DNA from: JANQOH01 sp965242575
Lineage (GTDB): Bacteria > Pseudomonadota > Alphaproteobacteria > UBA7887
Direction of reading: 5' to 3'
DNA: 64,000 nt
Assembly (NCBI GenBank): GCA_965242575.1
Contig: OZ251461.1
Coordinates: 992,001-1,056,000, forward strand
In this document: positions 43,248-51,954 of the stretch, piece by piece
How positions within the stretch are numbered: the stretch's first letter is position 1
Layout of the letters: the number at the start of each line of letters is the position of its first letter
Translations under genes and position numbers: made by a program
The notes under the pieces: generated by a model
What the model saw: the letters and a program-made list of their open reading frames with translations, nothing else
What the model was told of the DNA's origin: nothing
Database searches by the model: none

Positions 43248-45436
43248 CCGACGCTCCGGCCCTCGCCCCGAACCTGAGCGGGCGGCGCGGCGGCCGCCGC
43301 GCCGCGCCCACCATCCTCCAGATGGAGGCGACCGAGTGCGGCGCCGCGTGCCTCGCCATGGTGCTGGCGCATTACGGCCTCTGGATCCCCCTCGAGGAGC
43401 TGCGCGTCCGCTGCGGCGTGTCGCGCGACGGCAGCAAGGCCGCCAACATGCTGCGGGCGGCGCGCGAATACGGCCTCGTGGCGCAGGGCTTCCGGCGCGA
43501 CCCCGGCCGCCTGTTCGACCTGCCGTTCCCGATGATCGTCTTCTGGAACTTCAACCACTTCATCGTCGTCGAGGGCATTCGCGGCGACAACGTTTACATC
43601 AACGACCCCGCCGAGGGGCCGCGCCGGCTGACGATGAAGGAGTTCGACGAGGGCTTCACCGGGGTTTGCCTGGGGTTCCGGCCCGGCCCCGGCTTCCGCC
43701 GCGGCGGCGCCCGGCCGAGCGTCCTGCGCGGCCTGCTGTCGCGGCTCGGCAACGCGCGCGCGCCGCTCTTCTACGTCGTCCTCGTCACCCTGCTGCTGGT
43801 GATTCCGGGCCTCGCCGTTCCCACCCTCTCCAAGGTGTTCGTCGACGACGTCCTGATTCCGCGCAGCGACACGCTGATGGCGCCGCTGCTGATCGGCCTC
43901 GCCGCCGCCGCCCTCCTCCAGGGCGCGCTCACCTGGCTGCAACAGATCTGCACCTCGCGCATGGAGGCCAAACTGGCGCTGGTGGCGAGCTCGCGGTTCT
44001 TCTGGCACGTCGTGACCTTGCCGATGACCTTCTTCGGCCAGCGTTTCGCCGGCGACATCGCCAACCGGGTGGCGTCGAACGACCGCGTGGCGCAGATGAT
44101 CTCCAGCGAGTTCGCCACCAACGCCATCAACGTGCTCACCATGGCGATCTACGCCCCCGTCATGATGGCCTACGACACGACGCTCACGCTGGTGGCCTTC
44201 GCCATGGTCGCCGTCAACGTCGTCGCGCTGCGGCTGGTGTCGCGCGCGCGGGAGGACGGCAACCGCCGGCTGCTCAAGGAGCAGGGCGCGCTCGTCGGCG
44301 CCTCGGTGAACGGCGTCCGCATGATCGAGACGCTGAAGGGGAACGGCACCGAGAGCGACTTCTTCGCGCGCTGGTCGGGCATGCACGCCAAGGCGCTGCT
44401 CGCGCAGCAGCAGATGGGGCTGCTGACGAGCCTGCTCAACGTCGTCCCGCCGCTGCTGGCGTCGCTCACCACGGTGGCGATCCTCGGCGTCGGCGGCGTG
44501 CGCATCCTCGACGGGGCGCTCACCATCGGCGGGCTGGTGGCGTTCCAGGCGCTGGCCCGCAGTTTCTCGCAGCCGGTCGACGGGCTGGTCCAGTTCGGCG
44601 CCGAGCTCCAGACCATAAGGGGGGAGATCGCCCGCCTCGACGACGTGCTGCATTACAAGCCGAGCCCGCAGGCTGCGCGCGGGCTGAACGAGCGCCGGCC
44701 CGCCAGGCCGCCGGTCGTCCACGGCTTCGTGACCCTCGACAACGTCACCTTCGGCTACAACGCCAAGGAGGCGCCGCTGATCGAGAACCTGAGCCTGTCG
44801 ATACGGCCCGGCCAGCGGGTGGCCCTGGTCGGCGGCTCCGGCAGCGGCAAGTCCACCGTCGGCAGGCTGATCTGCGGGCTGCTGGAGCCCTGGGCCGGCG
44901 AGGTGCGGATCGACGACCGGCGGATACAGGACATCCCGCCGAGCCACATCGTCGATACGGTCGCCTACGTCGACCAGGAGATCGTGCTGTTCGAGGGCAG
45001 CGTGCGCGACAACGTGACCCTCTGGAACCCGCTCGTCGAAGACCTCGACCTGACCCACGCGCTGCGCGACGCCGCCATCCACGAGGACATCGTGGCGCGG
45101 CCCGGCAAATACGACGCGCAGGTGGGCGAATACGGGCGCAATTTCAGCGGCGGCCAGCGCCAGCGCCTCGAGATCGCCCGCGCCTTCGCGGCCAACCCGG
45201 TGGTGCTGGTCCTCGACGAGGCGACGGCGGCGCTCGATTCGGTGACCGAACTCGCCATCGACGACAACCTCCGCCGCCGCGGCTGCACCTGCGTCATCGT
45301 CGCCCACCGCCTCAGCACCATCCGCGACGCCGACGAGATCGTCGTCCTCGACGCGGGGCGGGTGGTCCAGCGCGGCCGCCACGACGCCCTGATCCGCGAG
45401 GACGGCGTCTATCGCGACCTCATCGCCGCGAGCTGA
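43244..45436 (+). CDS. NHLP-type peptidase/permease/ATPase exporter
   Basis: A 730-residue peptidase-containing ABC transporter. The C39 peptidase (about residues 20-150) has its catalytic Cys in EATECGAACLAMVL and the His in NFNHFIVVEG. A six-helix exporter domain follows, then an ATPase with GGSGSGKST, FSGGQRQRLEIARAF and LVLDEATAALD. It cuts the leader after the double glycine while the core crosses the membrane. The start is TTG at 43244, overlapping the HlyD stop (TTGA). Confidence 0.9.
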   Translation: MTDAPALAPNLSGRRGGRRAAPTILQMEATECGAACLAMVLAHYGLWIPLEELRVRCGVSRDGSKAANMLRAAREYGLVAQGFRRDPGRLFDLPFPMIVFWNFNHFIVVEGIRGDNVYINDPAEGPRRLTMKEFDEGFTGVCLGFRPGPGFRRGGARPSVLRGLLSRLGNARAPLFYVVLVTLLLVIPGLAVPTLSKVFVDDVLIPRSDTLMAPLLIGLAAAALLQGALTWLQQICTSRMEAKLALVASSRFFWHVVTLPMTFFGQRFAGDIANRVASNDRVAQMISSEFATNAINVLTMAIYAPVMMAYDTTLTLVAFAMVAVNVVALRLVSRAREDGNRRLLKEQGALVGASVNGVRMIETLKGNGTESDFFARWSGMHAKALLAQQQMGLLTSLLNVVPPLLASLTTVAILGVGGVRILDGALTIGGLVAFQALARSFSQPVDGLVQFGAELQTIRGEIARLDDVLHYKPSPQAARGLNERRPARPPVVHGFVTLDNVTFGYNAKEAPLIENLSLSIRPGQRVALVGGSGSGKSTVGRLICGLLEPWAGEVRIDDRRIQDIPPSHIVDTVAYVDQEIVLFEGSVRDNVTLWNPLVEDLDLTHALRDAAIHEDIVARPGKYDAQVGEYGRNFSGGQRQRLEIARAFAANPVVLVLDEATAALDSVTELAIDDNLRRRGCTCVIVAHRLSTIRDADEIVVLDAGRVVQRGRHDALIREDGVYRDLIAAS

Positions 45437-45441
45437 CCGCC

Positions 45442-48378
45442 ATGGCCGAGTCCTCCGTCGCCGAACGCCTGGGCGGGCGCGCCTTCGAGACCGGCTCGCA
45501 CGAGCCGTTCCTGCTCGACGACCCCGAAAAGGCGTTCTACGTCGAACGCGGCTTCCTCAACCTGTTCGGCGTCGAGACCGATTCCGAGCGGCGGATGCTC
45601 GGGCGGCGCCCGTTCGTGGCGCGCCTCGACCCGGGCGCCGTGACCTTCGGCGGCGCCGTCCGCCCGCGCAACGGCGGCGACGGCGCGGCGGAGGGCCTGT
45701 TCGCGCTGCTCGCCGTCCCGTCGCAGGACGCGGTCCTGGTCGACGGCCAGCGCGCGCGGATCGAGTCGGTCGAGGCGTTCGACCTCGACGCCACGATCTG
45801 GATCGAGGAGTGGATCGCCAACTGCTCCGGCTACCTGGTGCGCGACCTCGGCCCGCCGCCGCCCGGCGCCCGGCTGCTCGAGGCCGAACCCGACGTGTCC
45901 TACCCCGCCGGGTCGTTCCTCAGCGCGCAGCATCTGGACACGGTCTGGGTCTCCGCCGACCGTCCCATGCGCTACATGGGCCGCGACGAACTGGTCGTCC
46001 CGCCGGGCGCGCCGCCCTTGCCGCTGACCGAATTCACCTGGGTCGAGCTGGAGGAGGACACGGCGGTGTCCGGCCTCTACACGCCCACCGTCCTGTTCCA
46101 GCGCCGGCTGCGGGACTCGCTGGCGCTGTTCAACCGCATGGTGTGCGCCTACGGCGCCGAGTCGGGCGGGCGGCGGTCGACGGCGATGGTGGACCGCCAC
46201 AGCCGCGGCGTCGAGGTGCGCGGCGCCAGCGCGGCGACGATGTTCGGCAATCTCGGCTCGGTGCTCGGCGCGGCGGAGTCGCGCGGCGTCGCGGCGGCGA
46301 CCGGGGGGACCCCGTTGCAGGCCGCCGCCGCCGCCGTCGCCCACTCCGACAGGGTCGAACTCGCCCTGCCGCGCGAGCCGGACGAGAGCGGCTCCATCGT
46401 CGAGGCGGTGACGCGGCTCGTCCGCCCGGCCGGCGTCCGCGTGCGCGAGATCGCCCTCGCCCCCGGCTGGCACCGCCGCCGCGGCCCCTCCTTCGTCGGG
46501 GAGACGCGCGAGGGCGCCGAGCCCCTCGCGGCGATCTCCGGCGACGACGGATACCGCGCCGTCGACGGGCGGACCGGCGAATCGTTCGCCATCGACGGGC
46601 GGCGGGCCGAGGCCATCTCCGACCGCGGGACGATGCTCTACCCGCCGCTCCCGCGCGAGATCGCCGGCGGCGGGGCGGCGATGCTCCACAGCCTGCGCGG
46701 CTTCGGGCCGGACTTCCGCACGGTCGCCGCCATGGCCACGCTCGGCGGGCTGCTGGCGCTGGTCACGCCCGTGCTCACCGGGCGGCTGCTGGCCGAGGTC
46801 ATTCCCCGCGTCGACACGCCGATGTGGGTCGCGTTCCTGGGCGCCCTGTTCCTCGCCGCGTTCGGGACGGCGCTGTTCGACATCGTGCGCGCGCTGGCGC
46901 TGCTGCGCGTCGAGGGGCGCGTCGACGAACGCCTCCAATCGGCGGTGTGGAGCCGCCTGCTGTCGCTGTCGACGGGCTTCTTCCGCCTGTACTCCGCCGG
47001 CGACCTCGCCGACCGGGCCAACGGCATATCGCAGATCCGCCAGGTGCTGACCGGCGTCGTGACCGGCGCGGTCATCAGCGGCGTCTTCTCGCTGTTCAGT
47101 TTCGCGCTGCTGTTCTATTACAGCTGGGCGCTCGCCCTGTGCGCCGGCGGGCTGGTGGTGCTCCTGATGGCCGCGACCTTCGTGTTCGGCCGCGGCCAGA
47201 TGCGCCACCTGCGCAAGTCGTTCACCATCCAGGGCGCCATCGACGGCTTCGTCTTCCAGATGATCACCGGCATATCGAAACTGCGCATCGCCAACGCCGA
47301 GATCCACGCGCTGCTGCGCTGGGCCGAGAAGTTCGCCGAACAGAAGCGCGCGACCCTCTCCGCGCGGCGCTGGATGGCGGCGCAGGCCACCTTCAACGTC
47401 ATGTTCATGCCGCTGTCGATGATCGCGATCTTCGCCTATATCGCGTTCCAGCTGCTCGGCGACGACGGCGAGGCGGCGTTCGGCCTCGCCGACTACCTGT
47501 CGTTCAACGCCGCCTACGGCCAGTTCGTCGCCGCCGTCACCGGGCTGACCACCGCCTGGACGACGGCGATCTCGGTCATCCCGCTGTTCGAGCGCGTCCA
47601 GCCCATCCTCGCCGCGACGCCGGAAAGCGCCGCCGGCGGGATCGACCCCGGCGAGCTGATCGGCGACATCGAATTCTCCAACGTCTCGTTCCGCTACCTG
47701 CCGGACGCGCCGAACGTGGTCAACGGCGTCACCTTCCGCATCCGCGCCGGCAGTTTCGTGGCCTTCGTCGGCCCGTCGGGTTCGGGCAAGTCCACCCTCT
47801 ACCGGCTGATGCTGGGCTTCGAACAGCCCGATTCCGGGTCGGTGTTCATCGACGGCCACGACCTGGCCGGGCTGGACCTGGCGGCGCTGCGCTCGCGCAT
47901 GGGCGTGGTCCTGCAAAACGGCCAGACCCTCGCCGCGAGCATCTTCGAGAACATCTCCGGCACCGCGTCGCTGACCATGAACGAGGCCTGGGACGCCGCC
48001 CGCGCCGCCGGGCTGGACAAGGACATCGAGGCCATGCCGATGGGCATGCACACCGTGCTGCCGGAGGGCGGCGTGGGCCTGTCCGGCGGGCAGCGGCAGC
48101 GGCTGCTGATCGCCCGCGCGCTGGCCCGCAAGCCGCGCATCATCCTGCTCGACGAGGCCACCAGCGCCCTCGACAACCGCACCCAGGCGGTGGTCCAGGC
48201 GTCCCTCAAGGGCATCAGCGCCACCCGCGTCGTCATCGCCCACCGCCTCAGCACCGTCCAGGAGGCGGAGCACATCTACGTGATGGAGGCCGGGCGGATC
48301 GTCGAGCATGGCGGCTACGACGAACTCATGGAGAAGGACGGCGCCTTCGCCCAGCTCGCGCGCCGCCAGCTGGTCTGA
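45442..48378 (+). CDS. NHLP-type second exporter (permease/ATPase, long N-terminal domain)
   Basis: A 978-residue ABC protein of the second NHLM exporter type. About 400 residues precede the membrane domain: a segment like a cyclic-nucleotide-binding or structural fold (EPFLLDDPEKAFYVERGFLNLF, then TIWIEEWIANCSGYLV) in place of a C39 peptidase. The membrane domain runs from about residue 415, and the ATPase shows GPSGSGKST, LSGGQRQRLLIARAL and ILLDEATSALD. It starts 5 bp after the first exporter. The two ABC proteins probably form a heteromeric pump. Confidence 0.86.
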   Translation: MAESSVAERLGGRAFETGSHEPFLLDDPEKAFYVERGFLNLFGVETDSERRMLGRRPFVARLDPGAVTFGGAVRPRNGGDGAAEGLFALLAVPSQDAVLVDGQRARIESVEAFDLDATIWIEEWIANCSGYLVRDLGPPPPGARLLEAEPDVSYPAGSFLSAQHLDTVWVSADRPMRYMGRDELVVPPGAPPLPLTEFTWVELEEDTAVSGLYTPTVLFQRRLRDSLALFNRMVCAYGAESGGRRSTAMVDRHSRGVEVRGASAATMFGNLGSVLGAAESRGVAAATGGTPLQAAAAAVAHSDRVELALPREPDESGSIVEAVTRLVRPAGVRVREIALAPGWHRRRGPSFVGETREGAEPLAAISGDDGYRAVDGRTGESFAIDGRRAEAISDRGTMLYPPLPREIAGGGAAMLHSLRGFGPDFRTVAAMATLGGLLALVTPVLTGRLLAEVIPRVDTPMWVAFLGALFLAAFGTALFDIVRALALLRVEGRVDERLQSAVWSRLLSLSTGFFRLYSAGDLADRANGISQIRQVLTGVVTGAVISGVFSLFSFALLFYYSWALALCAGGLVVLLMAATFVFGRGQMRHLRKSFTIQGAIDGFVFQMITGISKLRIANAEIHALLRWAEKFAEQKRATLSARRWMAAQATFNVMFMPLSMIAIFAYIAFQLLGDDGEAAFGLADYLSFNAAYGQFVAAVTGLTTAWTTAISVIPLFERVQPILAATPESAAGGIDPGELIGDIEFSNVSFRYLPDAPNVVNGVTFRIRAGSFVAFVGPSGSGKSTLYRLMLGFEQPDSGSVFIDGHDLAGLDLAALRSRMGVVLQNGQTLAASIFENISGTASLTMNEAWDAARAAGLDKDIEAMPMGMHTVLPEGGVGLSGGQRQRLLIARALARKPRIILLDEATSALDNRTQAVVQASLKGISATRVVIAHRLSTVQEAEHIYVMEAGRIVEHGGYDELMEKDGAFAQLARRQLV

Positions 48379-48446
48379 CGCCCGCGCGCCGCCGATCCGG
48401 ATTCCGCTCCCCCGGGCCGCCGGCGCCGCCCGCGTTATCATGGGCG

Positions 48447-49496
48447 ATGCGCGAGTTTCACGATCTGGCGTTCCGGCGCTGGTTCGACCACCGCCGGATG
48501 GTCGAGGACCTGCTGCGCGGCTTCGCGCCGCCGGGGGTCGCCGCCCGGCTGGACTTCGCCAGCCTCGAACAGATGCCCGCCGACTACGTCGACGACGACC
48601 TGCGCGCCAGCCGGGGCGACGCGCTGTGGCGCGTCCGTTACCGCGGGGACGGAGAACGGGAGTGGCTCTACCTCCTGGTCCTGCTGGAGTTCCAGTCGAC
48701 GGTGGACCCGTTCATGGCGGCGCGGGTTCTGGCCTACACCGCGCAGACCTACGTCAAACTCGTCCGCGCGGAGGCGGTGAAGCCCGGCGGCGGGTTGCCG
48801 CCGGTGCTTCCCGTGGTCATCTACAACGGGCGGACCCGGTGGTCGGCTGCGGAGGACATGGACGGCCTGATCGCGGCGGCGGACGGCGCTCTGGCGCCGT
48901 TCCAGCCGCGGCAGCGTTACCTGCTGCTTGACGAGCACGCGCTGCGCGTCGAGGATTTGCCCGAGGGCAACGCGGTTTCGGCGCAGATTGCGCTGGAGCG
49001 GGGTTCGCGTTCGGACATGGCCCCGGCGCTGCGGGACCTGGACCGCCTGCTTGCGGGTCCGGAGCACGAGAGTTTGCGGCGCGCATTCGCGGAGTGGGTG
49101 CGCCGGACGGTGGAGCGGAGCCGGGCTGCGTCCGAGAACCCCGGCTTGGCGGGGACGCTGCGGATGCTGGAGGAAGCGGGAGACCTGGGAGCGATGGGTT
49201 CGTTGCTGGCGGAGAGCATAGACGCGCATTACGACGCGCTGATGGCGCGCGCGCGGGCGGAGGGCGTCGAGCGCGGCTTGGAGCGCGGCATGGCGCGCGG
49301 TTTGGCGCAGGAGCGGGCGCTTCTGTCGCGTCTGGCGGCGCGGAAGTTCGGCGCTGCGACGGCGGCGCGTCTGGCGGCGCTGCTGGAGGGCGTGAGCGAC
49401 CCGGCGCGGCTGGAGGAGGTCGGCGAGTCGGTGATCGACTGCGCCGACGGCGCCGACCTGCTGGCGCGGCTGGAAGCCTCGTCCGGGCCGGACTGA
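48447..49496 (+). CDS. Rpn-family nuclease (tandem copy 1)
   Basis: A 349-residue recombination-promoting nuclease/putative transposase (PD-(D/E)XK). The core includes VLLEFQSTVDPFMAARVLAYT, with the ExQ variant, then PVLPVVIYNGRTRW. Members are DNA endonucleases, and some act in phage defence. The C-terminal segment contains GVERGLERGMARGLAQ, a repeat-like hinge, and an in-frame ATG at 49242 that could give a short C-terminal product, as reported for Rpn toxin-antitoxin pairs. The second copy follows after 45 bp. Confidence 0.85.
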   Translation: MREFHDLAFRRWFDHRRMVEDLLRGFAPPGVAARLDFASLEQMPADYVDDDLRASRGDALWRVRYRGDGEREWLYLLVLLEFQSTVDPFMAARVLAYTAQTYVKLVRAEAVKPGGGLPPVLPVVIYNGRTRWSAAEDMDGLIAAADGALAPFQPRQRYLLLDEHALRVEDLPEGNAVSAQIALERGSRSDMAPALRDLDRLLAGPEHESLRRAFAEWVRRTVERSRAASENPGLAGTLRMLEEAGDLGAMGSLLAESIDAHYDALMARARAEGVERGLERGMARGLAQERALLSRLAARKFGAATAARLAALLEGVSDPARLEEVGESVIDCADGADLLARLEASSGPD

Positions 49497-49541
49497 GGCG
49501 GGGCCGCGCCGTTCGTCCGGCTTGCATGGCGGGGCGATGGC

Positions 49542-50573
49542 GTGCGCGAGTTTCACGATCTGGCGTTCCGGCGCTGGTTCGACCACCGCCGGATGGTCGA
49601 GGACCTGCTGCGCGGCTTCGCGCCGCCGGGGGTCGCCCCCCGGCTGGACTTCGCCAGCCTTGAACAGACGCCCGCCGACTACGTCGACGACGACCTGCGC
49701 GCCAGCCGGGGCGACGCGCTGTGGCGCGTCCGCTACCGCCCCCCGGACGGCGGGAGGGACTGGCTCTACCTCCTGGTCCTGCTGGAGTTCCAGTCGACGG
49801 TGGACCCGTTCATGGCGGCGCGGGTTCTGGCCTACACCGCGCAGACCTACGTCAAACTCGTCCGCGCGGAGGCGGTGAAGCCCGGCGGCCGGTTGCCGCC
49901 GGTGCTCCCCGTGGTCATCTACAACGGGCGGACCCGGTGGTCGGCTGCGAAGGACATGGACGGCCTGATCGCGGCGGCGGACGGCGCTCTGGCGCCGTTC
50001 CAGCCGCGGCAGCGTTACCTGCTGCTTGACGAGCACGCGCTGCGCGTCGAGGATTTGCCCGAGGGCAACGCGGTTTCGGCGCAGATTGCGTTGGAGCGGG
50101 GTTCGCGTTCGGACATGGCCCCGGCGCTGCGGGACCTGGACCGCCTGCTTGCGGGTCCGGAGCACGAGAGTTTGCGGCGCGCGTTCGCGGAGTGGGTGCG
50201 CCGGACGGTGGAGCGGAGCCGGGCTGCGTCCGAAAACCCCGGCCTGTCGGGGACGCTGCGGATGCTGGAGGAAGCGGGAGACCTGGGAGCGATGGAATCG
50301 TTACTGGCGGAGAACATCGACAAATACGTCGACGAACAGGTCGCGCGCGGTATCGAGCGCGGCATCGAGCGCGGCATGGAGCGGGAGCGGGCGCTGCTCG
50401 CACGGCAGGCGGCGCGGAAGTTCGGCGCTGCGACGGCGGCGCGGCTGGCGGCGTTGCTGGAGGGCGTGAGCGACCCGGCGCGGCTGGAGGAGATCGGCGA
50501 GTCGGTGATCGACTGCGCCGACGGCGCCGACCTGCTGGCGCGGGCGAGAGGTTCGACCGGACCGGATCGATAG
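49542..50573 (+). CDS. Rpn-family nuclease (tandem copy 2)
   Basis: A 343-residue near-identical copy of the previous gene, starting with GTG at 49542. The first about 250 residues differ at only a few sites (for example RPPDGGRDW for RGDGEREW). The hinge has diverged: DKYVDEQVARGIERGIERGM against DAHYDALMARARAEGVERGL. After it the two proteins agree again to the end. An in-frame ATG at 50376 lies in the hinge. The local difference between otherwise identical genes suggests selection on the hinge or C-terminal product. Confidence 0.85.
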   Translation: MREFHDLAFRRWFDHRRMVEDLLRGFAPPGVAPRLDFASLEQTPADYVDDDLRASRGDALWRVRYRPPDGGRDWLYLLVLLEFQSTVDPFMAARVLAYTAQTYVKLVRAEAVKPGGRLPPVLPVVIYNGRTRWSAAKDMDGLIAAADGALAPFQPRQRYLLLDEHALRVEDLPEGNAVSAQIALERGSRSDMAPALRDLDRLLAGPEHESLRRAFAEWVRRTVERSRAASENPGLSGTLRMLEEAGDLGAMESLLAENIDKYVDEQVARGIERGIERGMERERALLARQAARKFGAATAARLAALLEGVSDPARLEEIGESVIDCADGADLLARARGSTGPDR

Positions 50574-50798
50574 CCGAACCGGCGCAAGGCCGTTGACCCC
50601 GGCGGCGCAAACCTTCGATGCGCGCGCCGCGCTCTCCGTCGAGGGGTTAAACCCGGGCGCCTCGCTCGGGAGCGAACGCCCTGTCGAAATCGGGGCGGCG
50701 GGCGTCCGCCGCGCCGAATGAATTCGCCCTTTCGCCCGCATCGCCGGGACGACGCTTCTCCTCCGCGATTCGCGCGCCCGAGGCGGCGCGGCGCCCCG

Positions 50799-50870
50799 AC
50801 AGGGGCCGAACAACGGTCCTCTTCCGCGGAGACTCGCATCCCGCTTCAATCGACGGAGCCTTCCACGCAC
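50799..50870. repeat. Dispersed diverged repeat, copy 2
   Basis: Partner of 37170-37240; both share the 15-bp core GGTCCTCTTCCGCGG and diverged flanks. See the first copy. Confidence 0.6.
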
Positions 50871-50991
50871 CGGGCTTTCCCCATACGCGGCGCTTCTCCC
50901 GCCGCCGCCCGGAGAACGCCCCCTCCCTCGCCTCCATGCGCGCGCCCCGGGAGCGCGGGCATCCTCGTCCGCATCCCGTCCCGCGCCGCGC

Positions 50992-50997
50992 TATAAT
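50992..50997 (+). promoter_or_regulatory. -10 box of the SDR gene
   Basis: A perfect TATAAT lies 36 bp before the ATG at 51034. No good -35 box is found 16-18 bp upstream, so either an activator helps or the match is fortuitous. Confidence 0.45.
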
Positions 50998-51033
50998 GAA
51001 CGAGCCGGCGCAACGCGCGGAGGAGGATCGGCA

Positions 51034-51906
51034 ATGGACGTCTGCGTCGTCACCGGCGCCAGCACGGGGATAGGCCGCGCGGCCGCGCTGCGCTTCGCGC
51101 GCGGGGGCTACCGCGTCGTCGCGGCGATGCGCAACCCCGGCAAGGCCGATCCCTTCCCCGCCGAACACGCGGCGCAGATCCGCGCGCAGGTCCTCGACGT
51201 CGCCGACTCCGACTCCATCGCCGCCGCGCTGGAGGAGGTTGCGGCGCAGGAAGGGCGCATCGACGCGCTGGTCAACAACGCCGGCCTGTCGAACGCCTGC
51301 CCCGCCGAAACCTACCCGGAGGACGAACACCGCGCGCTGTTCGAAACCAACTACTGGGGCCCGGTCCGCCTGACCCAGGCCGTTCTGCCGGGAATGCGCG
51401 AACGCGGGCGCGGCGCGATCGTCAACGTCTCCTCAATCCTCGGCCGCGTCGCGGCGGTGAACCAGGCCGCCTATTGCGCCTCGAAATTCGCCATCGAGGC
51501 GTTCAGCGAGTCGCTGGCGCTGGAGGCGGCGCAATTCGGAATCCGCGTCGCCATCGTCGAACCCGGAGTCACCGCCACCGCCATCTTCCGCAACACCCCC
51601 GTCCATTACGACCGCGAATCGCCCTACCGGGAGGCGATGCGCAAGGGCGGGCGGTTCTATACCTCGACCATCCCCCGGGCGACGCCGCCGGAGGAGATCG
51701 CCGACGTGATGTTCGAGGCGGCCACGACGGACACCCCCAAACTGCGCTGGCTCCACGGCCTCGGCGCCGGGCTGGTGGCGGGGCGGGCGAGAATTTCCGA
51801 CGAGGACTACATCGCCCTGACGGCGCTCGACGACGAGTCCTACAACCGCCGCTTCGCCGAACTCTTCGGCGTGGACCTCGCATGGAAGCCCGGCGCCGGC
51901 GCGTGA
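51034..51906 (+). CDS. SDR-family oxidoreductase
   Basis: A 290-residue classical short-chain dehydrogenase with TGASTGIGRAAA, the NNAGL motif (LVNNAGLSNA), catalytic Ser in IVNVSSILGR and Tyr-Lys in AAYCASKFAIEAF. It begins at ATG 51034, 9 bp after GGAGGA. The longer C-terminus (RISDEDYIALTALDDESYNRRF) suggests a sterol- or retinol-dehydrogenase-like subgroup. The substrate is unknown. The AsmA-like gene starts 48 bp later on the same strand. Confidence 0.85.
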   Translation: MDVCVVTGASTGIGRAAALRFARGGYRVVAAMRNPGKADPFPAEHAAQIRAQVLDVADSDSIAAALEEVAAQEGRIDALVNNAGLSNACPAETYPEDEHRALFETNYWGPVRLTQAVLPGMRERGRGAIVNVSSILGRVAAVNQAAYCASKFAIEAFSESLALEAAQFGIRVAIVEPGVTATAIFRNTPVHYDRESPYREAMRKGGRFYTSTIPRATPPEEIADVMFEAATTDTPKLRWLHGLGAGLVAGRARISDEDYIALTALDDESYNRRFAELFGVDLAWKPGAGA

Positions 51907-51954
51907 TTCCGGCGCGATGAAGCGGGTTTCGCCGTTTCCGCGCGGGCGGGGACG

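Larger units (their letters stand above)
50574..51033. other. 460-bp gap without a gene
   Basis: No credible coding frame. It holds the second copy of the dispersed repeat (50799-50870) and a perfect TATAAT at 50992-50997 that probably serves the SDR gene. The words GCCCCGGGAGCGCGGGCATCC (50943-50963) resemble the hairpin arms near 34979 and 38243. No tRNA, terminator or CRISPR unit was found. Confidence 0.6.

Noticed and set aside
48447..50573. Rpn genes as an insertion sequence
   Set aside because: The family is often labelled putative transposase, but there are no terminal inverted repeats or target duplications, and the PD-(D/E)XK core indicates a nuclease. The pair looks like a local gene duplication.
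50301..50870. Minus-strand open frame across the Rpn copy 2 end and the following gap
   Set aside because: The sequence is Arg/Ala-rich without motifs, and half of it lies antisense to a supported gene.
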